Assembly: GCA_947561585.1 (NCBI GenBank)
Contig: CANNZV010001629.1
Coordinates: 1-64,000 of the forward strand
Length of the DNA: 64,000 nt
Source: Caprella mutica
Lineage: Eukaryota > Arthropoda > Malacostraca > Amphipoda > Caprellidae
Reading direction: 5' to 3'
This document shows positions 10,501-19,599 of the stretch, piece after piece. The notes below the pieces were generated by a model that did no database searches, was not told the origin of the DNA, and worked only from the letters and a program-made list of their open reading frames with translations. How positions within the stretch are numbered: the stretch's first letter is position 1; every line of letters starts with the position of its first letter. The position numbers and the translations under genes were made by a program.

Positions 10501-13500
10501 ATGGCAGAATCAGAGGTGCCTGTACAAAGAAGGTCTGCACCTTCATTAAAAGTTATGGAGAGTCAAGAGGAGATTACTAGAGAAAGGCTATTGCAAATCT
10601 TGATCTCTTCTGATAATATAGAGGCCCACCCAGTGGAATTAAAAAAGAGAATTCTGCTGATAAAGGAGCATATTAGGAGCTTTGAGGAAGCTTCTCGTCT
10701 ACTGTCTACGTGGCTTTCTGATAGGGGATCTCTGCAAAAATCTCATGAGGTTAGAAGTGAGAGAATTTCAATTGTCCACCGCGATGCCAGAGAGTCTGTG
10801 AAAAATCTAAACAAAATGCTCGCAAGTTTAGGAGAAGATGTTTCTTCAGAGATTAACAGTGTACCTCCCTCTGAAATCATTCAGAAACTCGACCAGGGTG
10901 TCAGGCCAAAGACTACTCATCCCCAGCAACCAAGCAAACCAATCTCTGAATACTCTGATCCTGTGCATCAATCAGTTGCGGCTTCTGTCCCACCTATTCC
11001 ATTGCGGGTTGTTGACCCAACTCTGCCAAGAAATATCTTGGAGCCCCCTGGGATGGTAAATATGGAGCCTTCTATTCAAAAGGAACTTCTTGAGGTTCAA
11101 TTAAGTGCTGTATCTCTCTTGCCCCATGAAGCTGTAGACGAAGTGCAATTACCAGGTGCTAGTGCTACTAATCAAATTTCATCTCTGAGCAATATTCCTT
11201 CGGATGATGTAGATCATCTAGATCCCATTAGCAGGCGTCAGCTCAAGCAAGATCTACTGAAGGGAATGGGAGATCCCTATGGAGGGGAACCTGAAAAGTT
11301 CTGGAGTTGGCAAAAACAGATTGCTCGAAGGTTGTTGGAATGCGAAGCTGGAGCACTCGACTCTCTCTACATTCTAATTGCCAATACTAATGACAGACCC
11401 AAGAAGTTAGTCTCCACATATTTGGATTCCTGCTCTGGCAATCCGGGTATGGCATTGCAGAATGTGTGGCGAGACTTGAAGATCAGATTTGGTTCAAGTT
11501 CTTTAGTGTCTCAAAGTCTAGTGGATAGGGTTGATGGCCATCCCTATATAAAGTCAGTTCATCAAGTCAGACAGATGGAAGAATTATTTGACTTATGCAT
11601 GGTAATCAGGTCCAGCATGGAAGATTGTGCAGAGCTTACCTTTTTCAATCTGCAGAGAGGGATGAAAACAATATACACCAAGTTACCAGACTCTTTCCAA
11701 TCAAGGTGGAGAAAAGAGTGGTTTGTAACTGAATCAAAAACTGGTTGTACTCCAAGTTTCTCCAACTTTGTAGACTTCCTGCAGACATACTTGCAGGAGA
11801 TAAGGACTCCAGGGTTCTTTGAGGCTGGCCGTCCAATGCAGGGAAGGGGTGTTTCAAGGAGAGTTGAGTCTTTCCAAACCAGAGTTGAGGAGGTCTGCGC
11901 ATTTCATGGGGTGAGTGGCCATAATATAAGAAATTGTTTTTCCTTTAAGAAGTTAACTTATCCTGAGAGAAAAAGTTTTGCCAAATCAAAAAGGCTTTGT
12001 TATTCTTGTTTGGGGGACCATGTAGCATCTTCATGTCCTAGAGAGGTTTCATGTGATATATGCAGCCAGAAACATTGCAATGTGATGCATAGTGACCGAC
12101 CAAAATTTAATAGATCTGATCAGGGTCATAGTGTAATTGAATCTCGAAATAATTGTATCAAAGTGTGTGGCGATTCAAGTAAAAATATCATTTGCAGCAA
12201 GACATTGCTAGTCTATGTTAGAGTTAAGGGTGCTAAACCAATAAGATGCTTGTGTATTTTGGATGATCAATCTAACTCTACCTTTTGTGATACTAAACTG
12301 CTTGATTACTTCAATTTAAAGCCAAAGTCAATTCAATATAATTTGACTACAATGAATGGTCTCAATACCACGCAAGCAGCTGGTTCTGTAGGAGGTTTAC
12401 AGGTGAAGGGCATATCTGAGACGAAGTGGATAAATCTGCCAGAGACACTGACTCACAGCTCCATCCCAGATACTAGAGACGGTATGGCTACTTCAACAGT
12501 GGTGGCATCTCATCCACATGTGAGGCATCTAGCATCCAATTTTCCAGAGAGTGATCCAGACGCTGAGGTGCTTTTGCTGGTTGGTGCAAATTGTGGCCCT
12601 GCAATGACCACAAAAGTCTATGGAAGTCACTATCCATACGTACATAGGACTCCTCTTGGATGGTCTCTGGTGGGACCTGTCTGCTCTAAGAGCGCTAGAA
12701 ACAACACTACAACCGTCTTGAAGACAACCAGCTCCTCTATGTGTGAACATTCGGCAACCTACCAAACCTTTCCTGAACATGTAAACGAGACTAGGTTGTT
12801 TTTGGAACGGGAAGATGACGATTTCGAGGGTCTATCACGTAGTGATCGGCAATTCAACGATATAATGGCTAAAGGCATAATCACTGACGAAAATGGGAAC
12901 ATTCAGCTGCCTCTGCCATTGAAGGAACCTAACACCCTTCCCGACAATAAGGCTGCAGTTTTCCAGAGGACTCGAAACACCTTAAATCGCATCAAAAGAG
13001 ATTCAGGCAAGACATCAGAGTGCCTGAAGATAATGGGGAAGTACCTCGAGAAAGGGCATGTAACTCAGGTTCCTGCTTCAAACTCTAACCTCAAAGCCAA
13101 CTACATACCGATCTTTGCTGTCAGCAGTAAATTTAAGACCAGACTGGTATTTGATAGCAGTGCTTCCTATCATGGAAAGTGTTTGAATGACGTGTTACAC
13201 CAGGGTCCGGACATCAACAATAAACTACTTGGAGTGCTGATGAGATTCCGGGAGGGACAAGTAGGTTATTGTGCTGACATTGAATGTATGTACCATTCAT
13301 TTTATGTGCAACCAGAGCACAGAGAGTTACTCCGCTTCTTCTGGTGGAAGAATAATAATCCAGAGGAAGTATTAGTACCTTACAGAGCTAATGTGCACAT
13401 CTTCGGCAATTGCTGCAGCCCAGCAGTTGCAATATATGGCCTGAGATACGTCACTACACTTGATCATGCTGCTTGCACAGAGAACTCTTCCAAATTCATC

Positions 13501-16146
13501 AGGGAGAACTTCTATGTGGATGATGCTCTGGGAGCTTCGGCTACTGTTCTTGATGCCGTCGAATTGCTTGATGAAACGAGAAGAGTTCTTAGCCGCTTCA
13601 ACATCAGACTCCATAAGATCGCTTCAAATGATTCCTCGGTTCTTGGTGCCTTTCCTCGAAGTGAAATATCTGATGCTAGTGAGGAAGTCCAGTTTTCATC
13701 TGACAAACCGTATCGTACCCTCGGAGTTATTTGGAATACTGTGAGTGACACATTGATGATAAAGTTTGATCTTCCTACTGCAGACCTCACCAGAAGAGGA
13801 GTCCTGAGTATGGTGAACAGCATATATGACCCCTTGGGAATCGTGTCACCTATTGTCCTGGGTGGAAAATTGTTGCTAAGAAGGGCTCTTTCTTCAGAAG
13901 ATGAAAATTCTGCTGCAAATGGAGGGAAAGGAGAGACCAAGGGATGGGATGATCCTTTAGAAAAGTCTTTTGGTCTTCAATGGAGAGCTTGGTCTGCATC
14001 ATTAGTAGAGTGTCCTGCACTTGGAATACCTCGAAACATTGTGCCTTCAAGTTGTGATAAAACTAGGGTAGAGATTCATGTGTTTTGTGATGCGTCAGTG
14101 TTAGCTATTGGTTTGGTAGTGTATTTGAAAACTATTACAAACTCAGGAGATGTGAGCATCTCATTTCTGTTCTCTTCTGCAAAGGTAGCTCCACGAGCTG
14201 CTTGTACAATTCCCAGATTAGAGTTAAATGCGGCTGTGGAAGCTGCTAAGTGTACCTTCAAGATTAATAAAGAGATCTCTATTCCTATTGACCTAATAAC
14301 CTTTCACTCCGATAGCAAAATTGTATTAGGTTATATTTCTAACACCACTAAACGTTTCTCCAATTATGTTACAAACAGAGTCCATGATATACTGAAGTTA
14401 ACGAGAGCTGAGCAGTGGGTGTATGTTTCTACCAGGGAGAATCCAGCAGACTTGGCGACCAAGCCCCAAACTCCTGTCTCTCTTAGTGACTCTATGTGGT
14501 TTGTTGGTCCGGAGTTCCTTCAGAACTATAGTAGGAGTCAATCTGACCAATGTGATTTTGAAGTTGACTTACCAGAACTGCTACCTGATAAAAGATCTCT
14601 TATTACACAGAAATATACTGTCAGTATCCTAGAAAACGTATTTCAGATTACTAATGACTTTTGCAAAGCTCAGAGAATAGTTCAAAATGTTCTAAAGTTC
14701 TGTATTAAATTATTGTCATCAATCAATAGAGAAACCAATTTGAGGGCCTCTAGACAAGAGGCAATACGTATCCTAATTATAGACTCACAAAGGACTTCTT
14801 TTCCAGAGAGTTACAGGACTCTAAATAGTGGTTCATCCCTAAATGAGAAGGACAAGCTTGTTGGTTTGGCTGCCTTCATGGACCATGGAGTGATCAGGGT
14901 TGGAGGCCGGCTTCGGAACTCCAGCTTGCCCTTTGCTGAGAAGCATCCTGCGTTACTACCAAGTAAACATGCCGTTACCTACTATGTCCTTAGCCATTAT
15001 CACGAGAGGGCATACCATCAAGGAAGGCATATCACAATGGGGGCCTTGCAGCAAGAAGGTTATCACATTCTGCACAGTAGAAACACCGTAAGAGATTTTC
15101 TATCTAAATGTGTTCAGTGTAGAAGATTCAGGGCTCCTCTTGAAGAGCAGATGATGAGCGACCTTCCATCTGACCGTATCGAGATGTCTCCCCCATTCAC
15201 TCATACTGGGATTGATGCTTTTGGACCTTATCTTGTACATGACGGCGCCACCACGCGGAGACTGAAAGCCACTAAAAAGGTCTGGCCCCTTCTCTTCACC
15301 TGTTTGGTAACCAGAGCAGTTCACATCGAAATATTGGCTTATCTCGACTCTGCATCCGTGCATTTGGCTCTTAGAAGATTCTTCGCCATTCGTGGCCAGT
15401 GCAGGAGACTCCGGTCGGATCATGGAAGTAACTTTGTTGGAGCTAGAAGTGAGCTTTTGGGGGTCATTGATGGGGATTGCCTCAGGAAACACGTCGAGAG
15501 TATGGGTCTTACATGGGAAATGAATACCCCTGCTGCTAGCCATACAGGAGGCGTTTGGGAACGAAAGGTCGGAGCAGTGAAGAGCGTCCTTAATTCCGCC
15601 ATGCAACAATTAGGGTCACGGTCCCTATCTAGATGTGAGCTGAACACTTTATTGCAAGAGTGCTCTTCAATAGTAAACAATACACCTTTATACGAGGTGA
15701 GTGGAGACCCTAACGATCCAGTGGCAATAACTCCTGCCATGATTTTGACATTGAAGTCCTCGTCAAACCCAGCACCAGTGGACCAGTTCTCTGAAGCTGA
15801 TCTCCTATCTTACGGCCGATCCAGGTGGCGCAGAGTCATGTACCTGTCGGAGCAGTTTTGGGTAATGTGGAGAAGGCTGTATCTGCAAAATCTCCAGCGA
15901 AGAAATAAGTGGTTGGTTCCAAAAAGGCCTCTGCAGGTGAACGATGTTGTTCTGTTGAGGCAACCTTCACCTAGAAACTCATGGCCATTAGCCCGTGTAA
16001 TAAAGACTGAGGAGGGGGCTGATGGTTTGGTTAGAACAGTGACTCTTCGAGTATCTCCAAAGGGAGGGAAGACTACCGTACTACGGCGAAGCATTCAAGA
16101 TACTCTGCTGCTAGTTCCTGCAGTTGAGGAGGGTCCTTCTATATAG
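10501..16146 (+). CDS. BEL/Pao Gag-Pol polyprotein, intact
   Basis: One uninterrupted 1,881-residue protein. Gag: a DUF1759-like segment near residue 256 (EPEKFWSWQKQI), then cysteine/histidine knuckles near residues 466, 500 (CYSCLGDH) and 518 (CDICSQKHC). Protease: the LDDQSN box, with its aspartate near 588, in the position of the BEL LDDGS motif. Reverse transcriptase: CADIECMY (D926) and YVDDA (D1007, D1008). RNase H: FCDAS (D1197). Integrase: zinc module with H1499 and C1537/C1540, then catalytic D1572 (GIDAFG), D1640 (SDHGSNF) and E1687 (WERK). The C-terminal segment from about 1775 matches the domain that usually follows BEL integrase. All catalytic residues I looked for are present, so the copy may be functional. 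The first ATG lies 38 bases after the LTR. Confidence 0.95.
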   Translation: MAESEVPVQRRSAPSLKVMESQEEITRERLLQILISSDNIEAHPVELKKRILLIKEHIRSFEEASRLLSTWLSDRGSLQKSHEVRSERISIVHRDARESVKNLNKMLASLGEDVSSEINSVPPSEIIQKLDQGVRPKTTHPQQPSKPISEYSDPVHQSVAASVPPIPLRVVDPTLPRNILEPPGMVNMEPSIQKELLEVQLSAVSLLPHEAVDEVQLPGASATNQISSLSNIPSDDVDHLDPISRRQLKQDLLKGMGDPYGGEPEKFWSWQKQIARRLLECEAGALDSLYILIANTNDRPKKLVSTYLDSCSGNPGMALQNVWRDLKIRFGSSSLVSQSLVDRVDGHPYIKSVHQVRQMEELFDLCMVIRSSMEDCAELTFFNLQRGMKTIYTKLPDSFQSRWRKEWFVTESKTGCTPSFSNFVDFLQTYLQEIRTPGFFEAGRPMQGRGVSRRVESFQTRVEEVCAFHGVSGHNIRNCFSFKKLTYPERKSFAKSKRLCYSCLGDHVASSCPREVSCDICSQKHCNVMHSDRPKFNRSDQGHSVIESRNNCIKVCGDSSKNIICSKTLLVYVRVKGAKPIRCLCILDDQSNSTFCDTKLLDYFNLKPKSIQYNLTTMNGLNTTQAAGSVGGLQVKGISETKWINLPETLTHSSIPDTRDGMATSTVVASHPHVRHLASNFPESDPDAEVLLLVGANCGPAMTTKVYGSHYPYVHRTPLGWSLVGPVCSKSARNNTTTVLKTTSSSMCEHSATYQTFPEHVNETRLFLEREDDDFEGLSRSDRQFNDIMAKGIITDENGNIQLPLPLKEPNTLPDNKAAVFQRTRNTLNRIKRDSGKTSECLKIMGKYLEKGHVTQVPASNSNLKANYIPIFAVSSKFKTRLVFDSSASYHGKCLNDVLHQGPDINNKLLGVLMRFREGQVGYCADIECMYHSFYVQPEHRELLRFFWWKNNNPEEVLVPYRANVHIFGNCCSPAVAIYGLRYVTTLDHAACTENSSKFIRENFYVDDALGASATVLDAVELLDETRRVLSRFNIRLHKIASNDSSVLGAFPRSEISDASEEVQFSSDKPYRTLGVIWNTVSDTLMIKFDLPTADLTRRGVLSMVNSIYDPLGIVSPIVLGGKLLLRRALSSEDENSAANGGKGETKGWDDPLEKSFGLQWRAWSASLVECPALGIPRNIVPSSCDKTRVEIHVFCDASVLAIGLVVYLKTITNSGDVSISFLFSSAKVAPRAACTIPRLELNAAVEAAKCTFKINKEISIPIDLITFHSDSKIVLGYISNTTKRFSNYVTNRVHDILKLTRAEQWVYVSTRENPADLATKPQTPVSLSDSMWFVGPEFLQNYSRSQSDQCDFEVDLPELLPDKRSLITQKYTVSILENVFQITNDFCKAQRIVQNVLKFCIKLLSSINRETNLRASRQEAIRILIIDSQRTSFPESYRTLNSGSSLNEKDKLVGLAAFMDHGVIRVGGRLRNSSLPFAEKHPALLPSKHAVTYYVLSHYHERAYHQGRHITMGALQQEGYHILHSRNTVRDFLSKCVQCRRFRAPLEEQMMSDLPSDRIEMSPPFTHTGIDAFGPYLVHDGATTRRLKATKKVWPLLFTCLVTRAVHIEILAYLDSASVHLALRRFFAIRGQCRRLRSDHGSNFVGARSELLGVIDGDCLRKHVESMGLTWEMNTPAASHTGGVWERKVGAVKSVLNSAMQQLGSRSLSRCELNTLLQECSSIVNNTPLYEVSGDPNDPVAITPAMILTLKSSSNPAPVDQFSEADLLSYGRSRWRRVMYLSEQFWVMWRRLYLQNLQRRNKWLVPKRPLQVNDVVLLRQPSPRNSWPLARVIKTEEGADGLVRTVTLRVSPKGGKTTVLRRSIQDTLLLVPAVEEGPSI

Positions 16147-16172
16147 TCACTCCTGCTGGTGACAGGGGGGTG

Positions 16173-16967
16173 TGTCACGGCACATATTATGCACCGTTTT
16201 TTAATTTTAATTTAGTCAGGTAGGTAGGTAGCGAGTTTAATTTTAAGAAGTTTGTAGTTACTTGTGGCAACACTGATGGCAACACTCAGTCAGAAGTCAA
16301 CAATAACAAACCATTTCTATTTTTTAATCATTGTCCTAAGTTGTTTCATCGAGTCATACAAAGTAAGTAGTTCTGTGTTAGGTAGTTCTTTTAGTGTCAC
16401 AATAATTTATAGTCCTTTTATACTCGTTTACATTTAGGAATTTTAGTCTTTTAGATATTACCATCTTTACTAACCAGATATGATAGTTTGCCATTTCTGT
16501 ATTCATTTCAACTCTCTTATGATCATTCATTTCATGGCAGGTCTAGTAGTTTAATTTTAAATTAGTTTTGCTTAAGATTTAAGGTGCTGCTATTTTGTCT
16601 TTTCTCTCTTAGCATACCTAGGTTCAATACTTTACCCTATAATATTTTACTCTAGCCTTTTTATATTCTTTTTACCTTACATAGTGTAAATGCTGTCTCC
16701 TTTGACAAATTGATTTTTACGCTATGGTGCCTAATAGTTTGTAATTTTAGTTTTACCATTTTAAAATGTCTTATTTTTTGCCATTTATATTTTTACTATA
16801 CAAATTTTTAATATTTTGTTTAGTCTATTTTTTGATTTATTCTATTTGCCTGTAATTTCTAATTGCAGGTACGTGATCTTTTATAAAAGTTTATTAGAAG
16901 CCCCTAATAAAATTCCAAGAGATTTCCCACGACTTTTTCTTATCGCAAAAGAATTAAGGCCGTGTCA
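16173..16967 (+). repeat. 3' LTR of BEL/Pao element
   Basis: Same length and, by eye, the same sequence as the 5' LTR. It is followed by the CTCAT duplication and the remaining few codons of the mariner relic. Confidence 0.95.
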
Positions 16968-17340
16968 CTCATCATCATAACTTTTATAGTTTTTTTTATT
17001 ATTGATATTTCTAAAAGAGATGTAACTTAGACATTAATTTATTCCTTTATTTTCACTTGAAGAAATGTGTTGTAAGAAAACACTGTTTTCAGATTGTTGT
17101 GACTCCAAATTCCCGCTTTTTTCGGTAAATCAATTAAATAGTATTTGGTCTAGATTGCTTTTTATATTTAACCAATTAGTTACTATTAAAATATTACTGA
17201 AGATGTCAATGAATTGAGAACTAATTACACCAATTGTAGATGAGATGTTTTTAACTCTCCGGCAATTAATAGTAAACCAATGAATGGATTCTTAATTTTA
17301 AAAATTTGTGACCATGTATTCCAAAACATTATTTTCTCAC

Positions 17341-17538
17341 CTGTCGATAGAAAATTCCTCAAAGCTTCAAATTCAGCGTTACTGTTTGGAGAAAACATCT
17401 TTCCTCCTAAAAACTGGCATACCTTCCAATGCGTTACCACATCCCCCCAGCAGTTCTTATTGACGTACAGGCAACCAACTGACTCTTGTACAAATGGAGA
17501 GGTGCAGGATGTTAGAGGAGGAGTTAGAGGAGGAGATG
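17341..17538 (-). CDS. C-type lectin-like gene, middle exon (first half of lectin fold)
   Basis: On the minus strand a pyrimidine-rich acceptor ends TTTACAG at 17,539, and the exon closes at a strong donor ACAG|GTGAGA. It is 198 nt long and phase 1 at both ends. The protein starts with a proline/threonine-rich linker (SPPLTPPLTSC), then GCLYVNKNCW and VCQFLGGKMFSPNSNAEFEAL. This is the cysteine-helix-LGG pattern of the N-terminal half of a C-type lectin domain. Joined to the exon at 8905 the fold is complete. The intron to that exon is about 8.4 kb, of which 7.3 kb is the BEL element, so it was about 1.1 kb before that insertion. Confidence 0.8.
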
Positions 17539-18417
17539 CTGTAAAGAGATGACACTGGACATTGAACAGAAAAATTTGATATTGATAAACTATATACTTT
17601 TTTTTGCTATATAATGGGTATACCTTATTTTGCTAAAAAATTGTTATATTTTTTCGGCGAAAGTGTCGTGCGGCGAAAGTGTGGTAACCTGCTAAACCTT
17701 TAAAATGAGCTATAAATAGGAAGCATCTACATATAGAGTAAGCTACTTCTGAGAGATTTTGTAATAAAAAGAGAGACTCTACATTCCAACTAAAACTAAT
17801 TGCTTCCAAGTTAACCCTATGGCATAGGAATGTTTAACTACAAAAGAAACTAGAGTCTCTAGAGTGTAGACTGTACCCAGGATGTTCAGTAGAAAGTCAG
17901 TGTACAGTAATGTAAGAGCAGAAGACTTTAAAACCAAGATTGGATGAGACTCTTCTAAAGCAGGTAACCCCTTTACCCGTGAGTAACCTCAACCGTAACA
18001 ACTATTATACTCTACAGTATATTCTCTATGATTATATGTAGTACTGTGCTCAAGATTATAAATACAGTATAGAACCCAAAAGTCTTCTTTCTACCCAAGA
18101 ATAACGTAATTTATTTTTACAATCTATCATATATGCATGATTTTAGTTATTTAATATGTTCTATGAATAAGTCAATTTTGAATTCAAAAATTTGCAAATA
18201 CAGTACCTTGCCACTCAAAGTTGCCACTCTCTGTGCAGATGTGCTCCTCCTTAAAAATTGAGCAGTAGCCTACTTCACTTAAAACATGTAGAACAGGATG
18301 AAATGAATCATCATGGAGACAACCTTAGAGAGACAGATTGTTCCGATTATAGAAATATATTAATTTCAAGAATAACAAAGATTATGTATCTATAGATGTA
18401 CCCTTAATATTTCTCAC

Positions 18418-18690
18418 CAATGACTCTGTCCGGAGTTTTGCATCGACTGTCCCCTCCGATAGAGTCTCTGATTACCTCACCGACAGCATAAGCGTTGATC
18501 TCATAGAGAGTACAGCCTCTGCTCGCTCCAAGAATGACCAAATAGACCCAATCCAGAGCCATGGCAAGAGAGATGCACTGCACGAAAGACATGTTTGGGT
18601 AATCTTCTTTCACCAGATCGGATGAACTATCCAACCCAGATTGGGAGAAGGTACATGAAACCCAAGTTTCATTACTTATTTCCATCTTCA
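18418..18690 (-). CDS. C-type lectin-like gene, upstream exon with a small cysteine-rich domain
   Basis: The exon is bounded on the minus strand by acceptor CTTTTAG and donor ATTG|GTGAGA. It has 273 nt and is phase 1 at both ends, the same phase as the next exon, so the reading continues in frame into the proline-rich linker. It encodes about 91 residues with four cysteines: VSCTF, VQCISLAMA, ASRGCTLYE and SRCKTPD. The spacing and the VYLVILGASRGC segment recall small PAN/WSC-like extracellular modules, but I cannot assign a family. Symmetric phase 1-1 exons are typical of shuffled extracellular domains. No signal peptide is seen, so at least one more 5' exon lies at higher coordinates. Confidence 0.65.
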
Positions 18691-18699
18691 CTAAAAGTG

Positions 18700-19560
18700 T
18701 GTTGATGAGAAGAAATGTCTTTTAAATTCTAAGTAATTATTTAAAAAAACTGAAAATAACATACTGAGTTAAAGATTGATCATTCGACAGTTATTTATCG
18801 GTGCTAAACTTTTCATTAAAGCCCTAAATAAAACCGAAAATTCAAAAACCTGTTTTGAAATTTCAAATTTAATTTCGATTTAATTAGTTTCGTTCAATAA
18901 AATTCAAATTAATTTTAGTTTTACTCTTATAGTAAATTTGAAATAAATATGCTGGGAAATGATTGATTGAAGTGTACAGCAATCAATGGATTAAATTAAC
19001 TTAAAGTTCCCCTCCAAGCAATTTTTTCATTATTTAAATCAATGAGGCTAATATTTATTTTCACTTTGCTGCAAATCCCATGAAATTTGATAGCATAGTT
19101 TTAATTTTATATGTTTTTAAAGATTTTTATAATCAAAACTCATCCAAACCCATTTTACTTCCGACTTAATAATTTTCAGTCTAAACTCTAAAGAAAAAGA
19201 ATGTGCACTGTTTGTTTTGAATGTGAACTAGGTAAGTATCATTAATTCACCATTAAATATTTCTATAAAGGTATAGAATTAGAGAGACTTATTGAAGAAA
19301 CTTTTTTATACTTCAGGAAACAATTTAAATCTAAACAAAGGCCAAGCATGCATTATTTGTTTATAAAATTCAAATTTGAAATCAAAACAAAGAGTGTACA
19401 ATCTCTTTCTTCAGCGTCAGATTTTTGATTCGCTCATTTGTTGCACAAAAACTTAAAAACTTTAAAAGCATATAGAAAAATATGTACTGAACTTAATTTT
19501 ATGCAGTTTGTAGATTAATAATCTTAGACCTTAGTTCTACAATATTTTCTAATAAACTCC
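18700..19560. other. AT-rich DNA, probably lectin-gene intron or upstream region
   Basis: No signal-peptide exon for the lectin gene could be picked out. Only short frames are present. Confidence 0.4.
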
Positions 19561-19599
19561 TTTTTTTCTCAGAGCCTGAAGAAGACCTTCAAATTTTAA

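Larger units (their letters stand above)
9668..16967 (+). mobile_element. complete BEL/Pao LTR retrotransposon, 7,300 bp
   Basis: Two 795-bp LTRs flank a single 1,881-codon gag-pol frame, and a CTCAT duplication flanks the whole element. By eye the LTRs are identical in length and sequence, which means a young insertion. A purine run (ACAGGGGGG) lies just before the 3' LTR and is the likely plus-strand primer. I could not recognise a tRNA primer site after the 5' LTR. The element sits inside a mariner relic, which itself sits in the last intron of the minus-strand lectin gene. There is no env-like second frame. Confidence 0.95.

Noticed and set aside
11562..15740. Minus-strand frames of 67-169 codons inside the BEL gag-pol gene
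   Set aside because: Shadows of the plus-strand polyprotein frame.
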